64,000 nucleotides of DNA from Christiangramia bathymodioli (GCA_009735695.1 SRSL01000003.1:124001-188000); one strand, 5' to 3'; shown: positions 10,247 through 20,386, counted from the first letter of the stretch. A program made the numbers and translations. Notes: generated by a model from the sequence alone, not told the origin.

Positions 10247-10272
10247 GGCCGCATACATCAAGGCATGCGGCC
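10247..10272. terminator. GC-rich hairpin after serine hydrolase gene
   Basis: GGCCGCAT and ATGCGGCC form a perfect 8-bp stem around a 10-base loop, 30 bp after the stop of the hydrolase gene. On the plus strand an A-run precedes and no T-run follows, so it may act as a weak or 3'-protecting structure. On the minus strand the stem is followed by TATTTTTT, but no minus-strand gene needs it. Confidence 0.4.
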
Positions 10273-10565
10273 ACGTCACCTACCTGGATGATTTGGGGCT
10301 ATCGAGGGGCGACTACTGCAAGATAATTCCTACAATTTAAAAAAGCTTGTGGTTTAACACTTATTTTACACCTAAACTGGACTAACCCGGTTTTTGCTTT
10401 CAATTTAATTGGCCGCCGATCGAAAAATTTTGAGGACCAATATTTAGTTTATAGAAGTAGCTTTGAACGCCATCACTTCCCCTTTCCTTATCAATTTTGT
10501 TAAATAAAATTTCATTTTTGTTAGATCTCCAAATTTTGGAAGCCTTTATTTCAATAGTCGGGTTT

Positions 10566-10573
10566 TAATTTTG
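10566..10573 (+). promoter_or_regulatory. -7 promoter box for the histidine kinase operon
   Basis: TAATTTTG matches TAnnTTTG exactly. A TTTG lies 27 bp upstream (10535-10538), longer than the usual spacing, so the -33 element is uncertain. The box covers the only alternative TTG start codon of the downstream kinase, which supports the ATG at 10601. Confidence 0.45.
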
Positions 10574-10600
10574 TCGTTATCTAAAATTGGAAACAGAACT

Positions 10601-12676
10601 ATGCCCGTAAAGCGCTTAATCAATAAATTTTTATTTCTTTCCATTTTATTTCTAGTTCTTATTATTACCAGTCAGTTATATTTTTCAAATAAAGAAACTG
10701 CCCGGATACAAGACGAGTTGAACGCAGATATCATTTCCGGGAAGGTGACCAGACTTTTATTTTTACTGAACGATGAAGAAAGTGGTAGAAACCAGTGGGA
10801 AGCGGAGTATAATGATCTCGTAATCACCTTGAATAAATATCCTGATTTAAAGAAATTAATTCTTGAACACCTGCAATCCCTCCGCAATTCAGGTCAAAGT
10901 TACCACGTAAGATACAGATCTCCCAACTCTACCGAAACGACTCGAGTTGGAAATAATTCGATCATAAAAGATATTCTTAAGGACCTTGACAACTATTCCT
11001 ATCAAACTTCTCAAAGGTTGCTACATCTTCATAGGAATAGTTTGTTTATGGAATTATCGCTTATCCTGCTTTTTACTATTCTCTTCCTGTATAATCTTTT
11101 TACTTTTCTTAAGTCCAATTACAAGAGCTTCAATACCCTCGTGGCTGAAATCCAATCGGTTAAAGAAGGTAAGACTTCTTTTATCAATCTGGATAATAAG
11201 CTGGAAAAGGAATTATTGTTGATCGGCAATTTATTAAACGACCTTCTATCCCGCCTGGATCATAAAAAGAAATTACTCGTATCCCATTTCAGGTTACTAG
11301 AGGAGCGCAATCATTTTATTGAAGAGATCTTCAATCATTTACCAATTGGTGCTTCCATCTATTCAATTTCAGAAAAAAAGTTGATTAAAACCAATGAAGA
11401 GTTTGCCCGAATCTATGGCTGGAATCCCGTATCTGTAGAAAACCTCGACTCGTTTCTGGAATCTGTAAGGCCAGGCAACTTTCACAGCCAAATTGAAAAT
11501 TCCATTCTCGATGATGCGAATTACTCAGAGTCAAAGGTTGTGGAAATTAAAAACGCGAAGGGAGAAAAGAGATATATTAATTTAAAAAACATCCCAATTC
11601 CAGAACAGAATATTGTAGTTCTAACCGCTATAGATATTTCTGAACGAAAAAAGGCCGAAAAAAGGATCAAGGAACAGGAAGAATATTTACAGATCCTTAC
11701 CCAGAATGCATCTGATGCCATCCTAGCCTGCGACAATAAAGGAAAGATCGTGTTTTTCAATAATACCCTAAGAAGCTGGGCTGGAAATGAGAGGAGAGAT
11801 ATTAGGCCCGACGATTGGCCTGTTCATTATCATTTATATACTTCAGACCTAGGAAGACATCTTAAAAAAGAGGAGCTGAGCCTTGTAAAAGCTTTGAAAG
11901 CTGGTACGGTTAAGAATCATGAATTTGCGTTGAAAAAACCCGGGGATTCGGTGAGGTATCTTGAAGCGAACGGATCGGCACTCTATTCAGATACTGGAAC
12001 TAAAATGGGGGCCATGGTTGTGGTAAGGGATATTACTGAACGGGTTCAAACCAAGGTCAGAACTTCAAATGAGATTATCGAAGCACGTGAAAACGAAAGA
12101 AAAAAGATTGCTTCTGAATTACATGACGGAATCACCCAATTTTTAGGATTGATCGCCATGAACCTGAAGAACCTGGGACTGGATTACCCTCAGCTACAAA
12201 ATAGCAGAAGGTATAAAAGTACGGTAGGCAATCTGGAGGAGGTGATTAATTCAACCAGAAACCTGGCACACAGGATCATGCCCGGCTCTATCGAATATCT
12301 TGGACTGATCCCTTCGGTAGAAGAATTACTGGAAAATTTCCAACAAAATACTTCTATCCAGATTAATTTTGTTTATAATAAGGATATTAAATTAGCCTCG
12401 AACCTGGAATTGCAGTTATTTCGAATCATTCAGGAGTCGGTAGGAAATGCAGTGAAACATTCAAAAGCAAGCCGAATACTGGTAAGGATAACGATTCAGG
12501 AAAAAGAACTGGTTTTGGAAATCGAAGATAACGGAATTGGATTCGATCCCACTGAAAAATTCAAAGTTGGGATTGGTCTTTTAACTATCAAAGACAGGGT
12601 TACTAAAATTGAAGGCAAACTGGACATAAGTTCTAATGAAAACGGAACAAAACTTATTGTGAAATCTAAAATTTAA
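10601..12676 (+). CDS. Membrane PAS sensor histidine kinase (HisKA_3 type)
   Basis: Sensor kinase of the NarL/LuxR-partnered type. Transmembrane segments at about 8-27 and 149-170 bracket a periplasmic sensor of about 120 residues; then come two PAS domains (about 245-360 and 365-485), the HisKA_3 dimerisation motif ENERKKIASELHDG with phospho-acceptor H508, and a C-terminal HATPase with N-box NAVKHSKA and G-box DNGIGFD. A TTG at 10571 could add 10 residues but sits inside the predicted -7 box, so ATG 10601 is preferred. The partner response regulator begins 5 bp later. The signal is unknown. Confidence 0.93.
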   Translation: MPVKRLINKFLFLSILFLVLIITSQLYFSNKETARIQDELNADIISGKVTRLLFLLNDEESGRNQWEAEYNDLVITLNKYPDLKKLILEHLQSLRNSGQSYHVRYRSPNSTETTRVGNNSIIKDILKDLDNYSYQTSQRLLHLHRNSLFMELSLILLFTILFLYNLFTFLKSNYKSFNTLVAEIQSVKEGKTSFINLDNKLEKELLLIGNLLNDLLSRLDHKKKLLVSHFRLLEERNHFIEEIFNHLPIGASIYSISEKKLIKTNEEFARIYGWNPVSVENLDSFLESVRPGNFHSQIENSILDDANYSESKVVEIKNAKGEKRYINLKNIPIPEQNIVVLTAIDISERKKAEKRIKEQEEYLQILTQNASDAILACDNKGKIVFFNNTLRSWAGNERRDIRPDDWPVHYHLYTSDLGRHLKKEELSLVKALKAGTVKNHEFALKKPGDSVRYLEANGSALYSDTGTKMGAMVVVRDITERVQTKVRTSNEIIEARENERKKIASELHDGITQFLGLIAMNLKNLGLDYPQLQNSRRYKSTVGNLEEVINSTRNLAHRIMPGSIEYLGLIPSVEELLENFQQNTSIQINFVYNKDIKLASNLELQLFRIIQESVGNAVKHSKASRILVRITIQEKELVLEIEDNGIGFDPTEKFKVGIGLLTIKDRVTKIEGKLDISSNENGTKLIVKSKI

Positions 12677-12681
12677 AAGAG

Positions 12682-13344
12682 ATGGGAAGAATAAGGGTTT
12701 TTGTAATGGATGACCACAAGCTGGTTAGGGAGGGTATTATTTATCTTCTTAAGGAACTAAATACAAGTATCCACTTCGCAGGGAGTGCAAGTGATGGAAA
12801 AGAGGGATTTGATAAAATTACCTCGATGGATAAGCCAGATAAACCAGAGGTGGTTTTAATGGACATTAATATGCCCGAGATGAATGGCATTGAATGTACG
12901 GCACTGCTTACGAAGCATTACCCAGAAATCAAGGTTATCGCGCTTACCATGTTAAAAAACTCCTCTCACATTAAAAGAATGTTGAAAGAGGGCGCTGTGG
13001 GCTATCTTCTAAAAGATTGCGATCGCCTGGAGCTCAAAAGGGCGATCCATGCGGTACATGAGGGAGAAACTTATTTTAGTCCGGCTGTAGCTCAGGAGAT
13101 CATGAATCATATGACCCGGCTTAAAAAAGATAAAGATACTACTGCCAACCTAAGCTCCAGAGAATTAGAGGTTCTAAATCTTGTAGTGGCCGATAATTCG
13201 AACCAGGAAATTGCGGATGATCTGAATATAAGCGTTCGAACTGTTGAAACCCACAAGCAAAACCTACTTGCCAAAACGGGCACGAAATCGGTGGCCGGTC
13301 TTGTTGTCTACGCTATAAAAAACGACCTGGTAGATATTTATTAG
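12682..13344 (+). CDS. LuxR/NarL-family response regulator
   Basis: Receiver domain with acidic D10-D11, phospho-acceptor D61 in VLMDINMPEMNG and conserved Lys near YLLKDCD, followed by a C-terminal LuxR-type helix-turn-helix (LSSRELEVLNL ... EIADDLNISVRTVETHKQN, about 152-200). It is cognate to the HisKA_3 kinase 5 bp upstream and should bind DNA when phosphorylated. Target genes cannot be told from the window. Confidence 0.95.
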   Translation: MGRIRVFVMDDHKLVREGIIYLLKELNTSIHFAGSASDGKEGFDKITSMDKPDKPEVVLMDINMPEMNGIECTALLTKHYPEIKVIALTMLKNSSHIKRMLKEGAVGYLLKDCDRLELKRAIHAVHEGETYFSPAVAQEIMNHMTRLKKDKDTTANLSSRELEVLNLVVADNSNQEIADDLNISVRTVETHKQNLLAKTGTKSVAGLVVYAIKNDLVDIY

Positions 13345-13456
13345 ATATTTAGGTTATTTACGTAAACCTCCCTCCTGTAAAGTTGGTTAATACCCTTATA
13401 AAAAAGTTTAACTTTATTTTCACATTTGTTGAAGCCTCTTAAAATGGCTTTCACAG

Positions 13457-15193
13457 ATGGACTGGAATCATACAAATGTGATTGTAATTGGGAAATATCC
13501 TCAATACCTGGAAAAATTAATCCGGGCTCTTGATCATTTGGATATTCCCGAAAAGAACATTCTGAAATTTTCAGAGATTCCATGCACTCTCAGCAATGAT
13601 CTTTCCATACTATTCGCTGTTATGCATGAGATAGATGCCAAAGAGGAAAGCCTGGATTCCATCAAAAAACTGCTTGCAACCTACCCCAACCTCATAATTG
13701 TTCATCCTAAAAGCCTTCATTTAAATCAATTATTCTACGACCTGGGAGTAAAACAGAGTATTTTTTTAGATGAGATGAATCCATACTCAGTTCAGAAGTG
13801 CCTACTGTATGCTTCCAGAAGGGAAAAAAAGTTAATCCAGGAACATCCAGATTTTTACCTCAATTTATTGCAGAATCCAGATCACCTGGGTAATTGGGAA
13901 TTTGACCTTTTGAGCAAAGAGGTATCCTGGGATGAAACCATGTTTAAGCTTTTCCGTATTGCCCCTACTTCAGGATTATTACCCCTGGAAATATGGAAAA
14001 GCATGGTTCATCCTGAAGACAGAAAAAAGCTTAAAGCCCTCCCTGAACAAGCAATTTTAGATAGTGAAGTTTGTGAATCCGGCTTCCGGATAAATTCAGG
14101 AGGAAAAAATACCAGGTATTTCCAGATCAAAACCTACGTAGCAAAGGACAATTTTAAAAAACCCATAAAACTGGTCGGGAGTATTCAGGAAATATCAGCA
14201 GTAGCAGCAGGAAATCAAGAAAAATTAGTCAATGACCTAAAAGAGAAAAAGGAGATCCTGAATAGTATTTGTACCGGCTACTGCACAATAGACAAAAACT
14301 GGAAAATAACCGACTGGAACAGGGCTGCCGGCCAAATTATGGGTATAAAAAAAGCTACGGCCATTGGAAAAGATCTCAGATTTGCATTTAAACTTAATCG
14401 TAATGAGGAATTATGCGAAAAGCTCTGCTCCTGTATTCAAAGTATGAAGCCAGCGAATTTTGAGCTTTATCAACCTCTTTTTAGAAAATGGCTTGATTAT
14501 ACGATACGGATAAAAAAGGACAGGCTGCATATCTTTTTCAGGGATATTACTTCTGAAAAAGAAAAGGAAATAGAGCTACAGGCTTTGAGGAGACTTCAAA
14601 ACGATGTGATAAACAGCACTTCTGGGCACATCTGGGCGGTCGATCGAAATTTGAATTTGATGCTCGCCAATGATAGTTTTTTTCAGGATATGAGAAAGAT
14701 TTCGGGATTTCCGTATTCAATAGGAAAAAAGATCGCTTGCCAATCTAAATCTGATCTTTCAGCAACATTAAAAAAGAAATGGTCGAGGGCTTATAAAAAG
14801 GTATTGGATGGAAGGAGATTTAGAATGAGAATTACAGCAACCTTATTAAATGGGGAGCAGAGACATTATCAAATAGTAATGAATCCTATAAGATCTGACG
14901 CTCAGGATAAGGAAAAAGTGACCGGAGTTGCCTGTTTTTCGAGCGATATCACTTCTGAAGTTAAGCATTTGAAAGCATTGAAAGCGAAAAACAGGAAACT
15001 GGAAGAGATAGCCTGGGTACATTCCCATCTACTCAGAGCTCCCGTTACAAAAATTCTTGGATTGGCAGACATCCTTCAACAATCCTGGCATTCGAAAGAA
15101 GAACTGAACCGTCTTCTAAGTTATTTAAAAGAAGGCTGCCTGGAACTGGATGAGGTTACAAGAGATATTACCGCAGCTTCAGAAAAATCTTAA
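13457..15193 (+). CDS. Multi-PAS protein ending in a HisKA-like segment without kinase domain
   Basis: Residues 1-130 look like a degenerate receiver fold lacking the acidic pocket. Three PAS-like segments follow (about 142-250, 270-375 and 385-500). The last 60 residues, with WVHSHLLRAPVTKILGL (H522, H524), resemble the HisKA dimerisation helix in the Flavobacterial variant HxxRAP, but the acidic residue that normally follows the phospho-His is Leu. The protein stops there: no N, G1, F or G2 boxes of a HATPase exist. It could be a phosphotransfer or sensing scaffold for the receiver encoded 10 bp downstream; this role is inference. Start is ATG with no competing upstream site. Confidence 0.75.
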   Translation: MDWNHTNVIVIGKYPQYLEKLIRALDHLDIPEKNILKFSEIPCTLSNDLSILFAVMHEIDAKEESLDSIKKLLATYPNLIIVHPKSLHLNQLFYDLGVKQSIFLDEMNPYSVQKCLLYASRREKKLIQEHPDFYLNLLQNPDHLGNWEFDLLSKEVSWDETMFKLFRIAPTSGLLPLEIWKSMVHPEDRKKLKALPEQAILDSEVCESGFRINSGGKNTRYFQIKTYVAKDNFKKPIKLVGSIQEISAVAAGNQEKLVNDLKEKKEILNSICTGYCTIDKNWKITDWNRAAGQIMGIKKATAIGKDLRFAFKLNRNEELCEKLCSCIQSMKPANFELYQPLFRKWLDYTIRIKKDRLHIFFRDITSEKEKEIELQALRRLQNDVINSTSGHIWAVDRNLNLMLANDSFFQDMRKISGFPYSIGKKIACQSKSDLSATLKKKWSRAYKKVLDGRRFRMRITATLLNGEQRHYQIVMNPIRSDAQDKEKVTGVACFSSDITSEVKHLKALKAKNRKLEEIAWVHSHLLRAPVTKILGLADILQQSWHSKEELNRLLSYLKEGCLELDEVTRDITAASEKS

Positions 15194-15203
15194 TTAGAAA
15201 ACC

Positions 15204-15599
15204 ATGAAATTATTACTGGTCGATGATGACAAGGTGATCAATATAATTCATCAAAAAATTATAAAACACTTATATCCCACACAGGAAATTCATGCATTTT
15301 CTGAAGGCTTAAAAGCTTTAAAATACCTGGAAACCCTAAAAGTCCAGGATAAAATTCTGATTTTCCTGGACCTCAATATGCCAATTATTTCAGGCTGGGA
15401 TTTTTTAAAAAGGCTACAGGAAAAGTTTTACCATTTAAGAATCGAGGTATATGTCGTTTCTTCTTCGGTCGCAACAAAAGACCGGCGAAAAGCCTTAAAA
15501 TCTCCGATCGTAAAAAGTTTTATTTCCAAACCCTTGACTCCTTTACTATTGAGCCAACTGGGCATTCTAGAGAAGGAAACAAACCTCAAAAAAGCTTAA
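15204..15599 (+). CDS. Single-domain CheY-like response regulator
   Basis: A 131-residue stand-alone receiver: acidic cluster D7-D9, phospho-acceptor D56 in IFLDLNMP, the switch residues VSSS and the conserved Lys in FISKPL. There is no output domain. It starts 10 bp after the PAS protein, suggesting that the two form a phosphorelay or that it diverts phosphate from the neighbouring kinase. This type of Flavobacterial receiver is commonly found next to PAS/HisKA proteins. Confidence 0.92.
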   Translation: MKLLLVDDDKVINIIHQKIIKHLYPTQEIHAFSEGLKALKYLETLKVQDKILIFLDLNMPIISGWDFLKRLQEKFYHLRIEVYVVSSSVATKDRRKALKSPIVKSFISKPLTPLLLSQLGILEKETNLKKA

Positions 15600-15706
15600 A
15601 CCAATAATTGAAACAACCGAATCGCGGAAAAACAAAATATATATCGGCTTAATGAAATAATACTCAAATCCTCATCAGCAAGTTAAATCCTGAAAAACCC
15701 AATCTC

Positions 15707-15820
15707 ATGAAACTACTCACCCTCAAACTTAAAGACAGGCTAAGTTTCTCCCAAAGACTAATTTTTCTAAGCCTTTTTCTATTGCTCAGCATGATAGTTT
15801 TACTTTTAATGAAGGGTTAG
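15707..15820 (+). CDS. Tiny single-span membrane protein (37 aa)
   Basis: An ATG-to-TAG frame of 37 codons: a basic N-terminus (KLKDRLSF) followed by a run of about 18 hydrophobic residues (LIFLSLFLLLSMIVLLLM) and Lys-Gly. The layout, positive side then one helix, is that of a small inner-membrane protein. It sits in the 266-bp gap after the receiver gene. No family recognised; coding status rests only on composition and clean start/stop. Confidence 0.35.
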   Translation: MKLLTLKLKDRLSFSQRLIFLSLFLLLSMIVLLLMKG

Positions 15821-15865
15821 CATTATTTGATTCCAGAGCAGGAAGAAGGTAGGAAACAGGTGTGT

Positions 15866-16243
15866 TTACCTATTGGAATTTTCTATCTTGATCTTCATAA
15901 TGCCTGCAATGTTTCTTGCCTTCATCATCGCTTCATCAGCCTTTTCGCCAGAAAAGTTCTCCAGTATTGTATCCTGCCAAAGGTCCAGCCATCTTTCAAA
16001 ATGTTGTACTTCCAAAACCTTCTTTCTATTTAGGAGATTATGCGTGTGCATAGGATTGCCCTGATAGCTATGCTTGCCGAACAACAGGGATTCCCAGAAG
16101 TCATACATGACAGGAATATGAGTATTCCAATCGAGTTGGACGATTTCCGTAAAGAAAACCCCTATTTTTTCATCCTGGATAACTTTCTCGTAAAACTCAT
16201 CGATTAAGTTCTCGATATCCTGCCTGGTACTAATGTCTCTCAT
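15866..16243 (-). CDS. Group III truncated haemoglobin
   Basis: 125-residue 2-over-2 globin of the bacterial group III type. The proximal haem ligand is H81 in VQHFERWLDLW; FYEKVIQDEKIGVFF in the B/C region and the MYDFWESLLFG helix are typical. Group III globins bind oxygen or nitric oxide; function is not well settled in the family. It is alone on the minus strand between plus-strand genes, so it is a one-gene transcript. Confidence 0.92.
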   Translation of the reverse strand: MRDISTRQDIENLIDEFYEKVIQDEKIGVFFTEIVQLDWNTHIPVMYDFWESLLFGKHSYQGNPMHTHNLLNRKKVLEVQHFERWLDLWQDTILENFSGEKADEAMMKARNIAGIMKIKIENSNR

Positions 16244-16483
16244 AGTTGAATAATAAGAAAATTACCTGCTCATTTCAACAAATTTTAAATAGAATCCAAT
16301 TTTTTTTGGGAACCAATTAGTCTTGAACTTTATAACCTAAAATGCTGATTTATTAAACTGGTTTTCAATATTTAGAAAACACAAATGCTGCATTTATAAT
16401 TTATAATCAATTCGACCATTAAACCATTTCTTACCAGTTTGGTCAAATTCCTACGAAAATTAACTCAGCTAACCTCAAATCGA

Positions 16484-16687
16484 ATGTTGAAAAAATACCA
16501 CATCCGAAAGGATGATCAGGAATGGCATGGCACATTAGAAGGATCAAAGCGTGCCACGGTAATTGGAAAATTAAAAAAGGATGTAACCAGTAAAATCTTT
16601 AAAGCGGCCAAAAACTACGGCAATGCCGAGGTATACATCTATAACTCGAAAGGTAAATTAAGCAGCAAGAAAAACTTTCTGAAATAA
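16484..16687 (+). CDS. DUF2188-like small basic protein
   Basis: 67 residues from ATG 16484: YHIRKDDQEWHGTLEG then RATVIGKLKKDV and GNAEVYIYNSKGKL. The pattern (short strand, a Trp, a conserved GxxRA, helix, then a strand with xGK) is that of DUF2188 proteins, small proteins of unknown function. A TTG at 16439 would add 15 residues that are unlike the family; ATG is preferred. Stands alone. Confidence 0.65.
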   Translation: MLKKYHIRKDDQEWHGTLEGSKRATVIGKLKKDVTSKIFKAAKNYGNAEVYIYNSKGKLSSKKNFLK

Positions 16688-16839
16688 CGGGAATTGGTGG
16701 AGTTCTATTTAAATTAATAAAAAAGTATCCTTTAGAATTTTCTGAGTAGATCATTTGGACAATAGTCTTAAAACCAATAATTCTCTTTCTCTCAAAATCT
16801 ATGACCTAGACCTGCGTAGCACTAAACTTTAACAAGCCC

Positions 16840-18954
16840 CTATCTAATTTCCTGGATCAAATCTTCTGCTTCAGACAGGGTGCTAACCGGTCTTTTACAG
16901 CTTCGGTTTTCACAAACATAAATGTAGGTTTCCCCAGCCATATAACGTTCCTCGAACAGAGGAATATCGCTTTCTGAAGTGCTTGCAGCAATCAAACTAT
17001 TTGGAAAATATTGTTGTTCCAATTCCAGGGATAGTTCACCTGCCTTTTCACCCACTACGGCAATTTCCAGGAAGTTGAAGGTGTGTTTCAAATACGTATG
17101 ATTCCATTTAGCATATGCAGCAGGACTTTCTTCGATTGCGGGTTGCATCGCTGCAAGCATGGCTCCAGATTTTTGATTCCATTCGTCTTTATAGAACAGG
17201 TGACCCAGTAAAAACAGATTTTCGGCCATCACTGCATTGGGAGAAGGCAGAACGCCATCATCGATCTTTAGGATGGGTGAGATCAAATCCTCATTTTCAC
17301 TGTAGCGGTAAAAAACCTCCCTGTCATTACTGAAATTTTCTTCTACCTGATCAAGCAATGTTTTAGAAAAATCTAAATATTGCTGGTCCTGCGTCACACT
17401 GAAAAGCTCCAGGGAAGCGCTCATGAGATAGACATAATCATCCAGAAAACCATTCACTTCCCTTCCTCCTTTTTTATAGGAATGAATCAACTTTCCATTT
17501 TTCATTCCTTTATCCTGAATAAAATCGTAGATCGATACTGCCGTATCCAGGTAAGTTTTATCTCCAAAAGCTTTGTAAGCCTCAACAAATCCGCTTATCA
17601 GCAAAGCATTCCAGGAGATGATCATCTTATCATCGATCGCAGGATGCACTCTCTTAACACGCATTTCCTCTAAAGCTGACTTCCAGCTTTCTTTTTTAGC
17701 CTTCAGTTCGGTGGTTGAAAGCGAATTCTTTTCAAGGAATTCAGAATCTGGGCCCGACTTAAAGACCACATACTTTCCTTCGGTTCCTGGTTCGGGATGA
17801 AGAATATAATAATCGGAAAAAAGGGAAAAATCAGAGCCTAACGCCTCTTCCAGTTCCTCTCTTTTCCAGGTATAGAACTTACCTTCCTCACCTTCGCTAT
17901 CGGCATCTATAGCAGCATAAAATCCGCCTTCAGGATTCCTCATTGATCGGAACAGAAACTCTGCGACACCTTTAGCTACCTTCCTGTACTCCTCTTCGCC
18001 CAAAGCCCTGTAGGCCCTGGAATAGAGGCTTAACAGCTGGGCATTATCATATAACATTTTTTCATAATGAGGCACGTTCCATTCAGCATCGATACTGTAT
18101 CTGAAAAAACCACCACCAATATGATCGTAAACCCCTCTGTTTCCCATTAGGTCAAGGGAATTTTTAACGTGCTGCAGGGTCTCTAAATCATCATTCATCA
18201 AGGCATAATCAAGCAAAAAACCGTAAGTAGATGGAAGCATAAATTTTTGTGCCCCTATATCTCCGCCCCATTTTTGATCCCAGTTACTGGACCATTTGTC
18301 TACAAAATTTACTAGATCGCTTTTCTGAAGTTTGGCGGGTTCTTCGTCAACCGAAACAAAATTTGACTGCTGAATGCCTTCGGCAACCATACTGGCATAA
18401 TCTCTAGCTCTTTCAGGGTTTTCCTGATAACTGGCATTTATTTTAGTGAGGACATCCTTCCACTGCTCTTTGGTGTGATAGGTCCCCGTATAGATCGGTT
18501 TTCCATCAGGAAGCGCAATGACATTCAGGGGCCAGCCTCCACTTCCTTTAATAAGGTTAATGGCGGTCATATATACCTCATCGATATCCGGTCTCTCTTC
18601 CCGGTCTACCTTGATATTTATGAATTCCTCATTCATGATACCGGCAACCTCTTCATCTTCGAATGTTTCCTCTTCCATTACATGACACCAGTGACAGGAA
18701 GAATACCCAATACTTATGATCACGAGTTTATCCTGTGCTTTCGCCTTTTCAAATGCGCTTTCATCCCAGGGCTCCCAGTTCACCGGGTTGTGAGCATGAT
18801 CCAGCAGATACGGACTGGTCTCATTGATGAGCTGGTTGGTATATTTATAAGTTTCCTCATCATTTTTTTCCTTTTTACCTGAATCATTTCCACAGGAGAA
18901 TAAAAGGCTTAATGGGATTATGAAAATGAGGATATTCCAGATCTTTTTTTCCAA
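16840..18954 (-). CDS. Thioredoxin-domain lipoprotein of the YyaL/DUF255 (SSP411) family
   Basis: N-terminal thioredoxin-like DUF255 domain (about 40-200) with the CHWC motif at 87-90 ([16 protein letters not shown]), followed by a long alpha/alpha six-hairpin barrel resembling N-acylglucosamine 2-epimerases. A lipoprotein signal ends LLFSC, lipidated at C21, so this copy is exported and membrane-anchored, unlike many cytoplasmic relatives. The start is TTG at 18954: no in-frame ATG precedes the signal peptide and a stop lies just upstream. TATCTTCA 34 bp upstream of the start resembles a -7 box. Its biochemical function is not established. Confidence 0.88.
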   Translation of the reverse strand: MEKKIWNILIFIIPLSLLFSCGNDSGKKEKNDEETYKYTNQLINETSPYLLDHAHNPVNWEPWDESAFEKAKAQDKLVIISIGYSSCHWCHVMEEETFEDEEVAGIMNEEFINIKVDREERPDIDEVYMTAINLIKGSGGWPLNVIALPDGKPIYTGTYHTKEQWKDVLTKINASYQENPERARDYASMVAEGIQQSNFVSVDEEPAKLQKSDLVNFVDKWSSNWDQKWGGDIGAQKFMLPSTYGFLLDYALMNDDLETLQHVKNSLDLMGNRGVYDHIGGGFFRYSIDAEWNVPHYEKMLYDNAQLLSLYSRAYRALGEEEYRKVAKGVAEFLFRSMRNPEGGFYAAIDADSEGEEGKFYTWKREELEEALGSDFSLFSDYYILHPEPGTEGKYVVFKSGPDSEFLEKNSLSTTELKAKKESWKSALEEMRVKRVHPAIDDKMIISWNALLISGFVEAYKAFGDKTYLDTAVSIYDFIQDKGMKNGKLIHSYKKGGREVNGFLDDYVYLMSASLELFSVTQDQQYLDFSKTLLDQVEENFSNDREVFYRYSENEDLISPILKIDDGVLPSPNAVMAENLFLLGHLFYKDEWNQKSGAMLAAMQPAIEESPAAYAKWNHTYLKHTFNFLEIAVVGEKAGELSLELEQQYFPNSLIAASTSESDIPLFEERYMAGETYIYVCENRSCKRPVSTLSEAEDLIQEIR

Positions 18955-19042
18955 GACGAACTTTGATTTAAAAAATTGCTAAGGCGATGAAGATACCAAT
19001 ATTTAGAAATAAAGCCTGACCAAAAAACGATCTATTTTATCC

Positions 19043-20332
19043 TTATTCTGAAGGGCGGATGATTTGATATTCCCCGCTTAAATGCATTAAACTAAACAGG
19101 TAAAGCAGCCCGTCGAAATAAGGATCAAAATATCCATCTTCATAAGGTTCGAGCCTGGCATTCCAGACCTCATCTACGAATTTCCAGCCCTTTGGATGTG
19201 TGGTCATCAAGGATGCTGCCCCGGCTGTTGATACCAGACCCAGGGAATGCCTTAATTTCTGATAGCCGCCAGCAGGAAGTATCCAGTCTGGAGTGGAACC
19301 ATCAATATTGTACTGATCTACATAGGTGTCTATACCTTCACAATAAAGGAAATTTTGAAAACGCTCGGCATACTCCTGCTGCCACTTTTTATCCTTTGCA
19401 AACCAGCTGTAGTCCATGGCTATATTCATGGGAACTCTCCAGGAATCATAACGGAAGGCATCGCCCATTTTACCCCGGCTATGTGGTTCCCCACTAAATT
19501 CGGCATAATCTGGGTTTAGCCCTGTTTCTGGATGTGTGGCACGATGCAGGAAAACCCGTGCAGTATCAGCCACTTCTCGATAAAATTCTTCGTGACCATC
19601 ATTGGCATATTCGGCCCAAACTTCAAAAAAGGCAGGCACGTGGTAAGAAGGATCGGTCCAGTCGTAACCACCATCGTGGGGCACAAAGTTGATTTGTTTA
19701 TGTTCCACATTTATGACGTTTCGCACTCCTTCGGTTCCATCCTTGCTCCACATCGCATCCAGGATCCTCCTGGCCTCCCCATAATAATCGATCCCGGTTT
19801 CGTTACCCCATAAATTAGATGCGAACAACAAAGCCGTAACAAAATACAATTCACCATCTGAGGCTGAACCTTCCGCATTATGCTTACCGGTTTTTGGATC
19901 AACACTCCAGGCGAAATAAGCATCACGGGCTCCTCCCTGATGCTGCATATACTTTTTGGTCCAGCGCCAGAGTTTATCGAAAACTTCCTTTTTATCAAAC
20001 TGAACGGCCACCATCAAACCATAGGAAAGACCTTCGGTCCTGGCATCCTTATTTTTAATATCTGAAACATAGGCCATATCATCCCCTACCTCGAAATAAA
20101 CCCGGTTAGGCCCTTCGAACAGGTCGTAATAGGCTTTCTCCAGTTTGGCATCGATCGCATCCTGCGGATAACCTGCCTCTGCAAAAAGGTTTCGGTATTC
20201 ACCGGTTTCCCAGGCACCTTTTTCCCATGGATCCATTTTGCCCCGCGGGTCTTCAACTTTCTCATTACAATCCTGAGAGTAAACTACAAAGCCGACAAGG
20301 CTCAGCAATAAAAAGGTATAAATGTTCTTCAT
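19043..20332 (-). CDS. GH8 reducing-end xylose-releasing exo-oligoxylanase-like enzyme
   Basis: Family 8 glycoside hydrolase (inverting) with the profile of Rex enzymes, which release xylose from the reducing end of xylo-oligosaccharides. Signal peptide 1-19. General acid E100 in ARTEGLSYG, conserved D159 in SASDGELYF, and proposed base D296 in AFRYDSWRVP. Length 429 aa is slightly above characterised Rex proteins because of the signal and short N-terminal extension. It is the last gene of the eight-enzyme operon headed by lacI, 54 bp after the GH43 gene. Expected location periplasm. Confidence 0.92.
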   Translation of the reverse strand: MKNIYTFLLLSLVGFVVYSQDCNEKVEDPRGKMDPWEKGAWETGEYRNLFAEAGYPQDAIDAKLEKAYYDLFEGPNRVYFEVGDDMAYVSDIKNKDARTEGLSYGLMVAVQFDKKEVFDKLWRWTKKYMQHQGGARDAYFAWSVDPKTGKHNAEGSASDGELYFVTALLFASNLWGNETGIDYYGEARRILDAMWSKDGTEGVRNVINVEHKQINFVPHDGGYDWTDPSYHVPAFFEVWAEYANDGHEEFYREVADTARVFLHRATHPETGLNPDYAEFSGEPHSRGKMGDAFRYDSWRVPMNIAMDYSWFAKDKKWQQEYAERFQNFLYCEGIDTYVDQYNIDGSTPDWILPAGGYQKLRHSLGLVSTAGAASLMTTHPKGWKFVDEVWNARLEPYEDGYFDPYFDGLLYLFSLMHLSGEYQIIRPSE

Positions 20333-20386
20333 GATATATTATATTTTGAAAAAAGCTTTGTATTAGTCTTAGAATCTATAATCTCG

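Larger units (their letters stand above)
10217..10600. other. Non-coding gap between serine hydrolase and histidine kinase
   Basis: This 384-bp stretch holds no convincing gene. It contains a GC-rich hairpin at 10247-10272 and a -7-like promoter box at 10566-10573; the rest is AT-rich with no further structure noticed. Confidence 0.6.

Noticed and set aside
10247-10272. Hairpin as a standard intrinsic terminator of the serine hydrolase gene
   Set aside because: No T-run follows on the plus strand; kept only as a hairpin of uncertain role.
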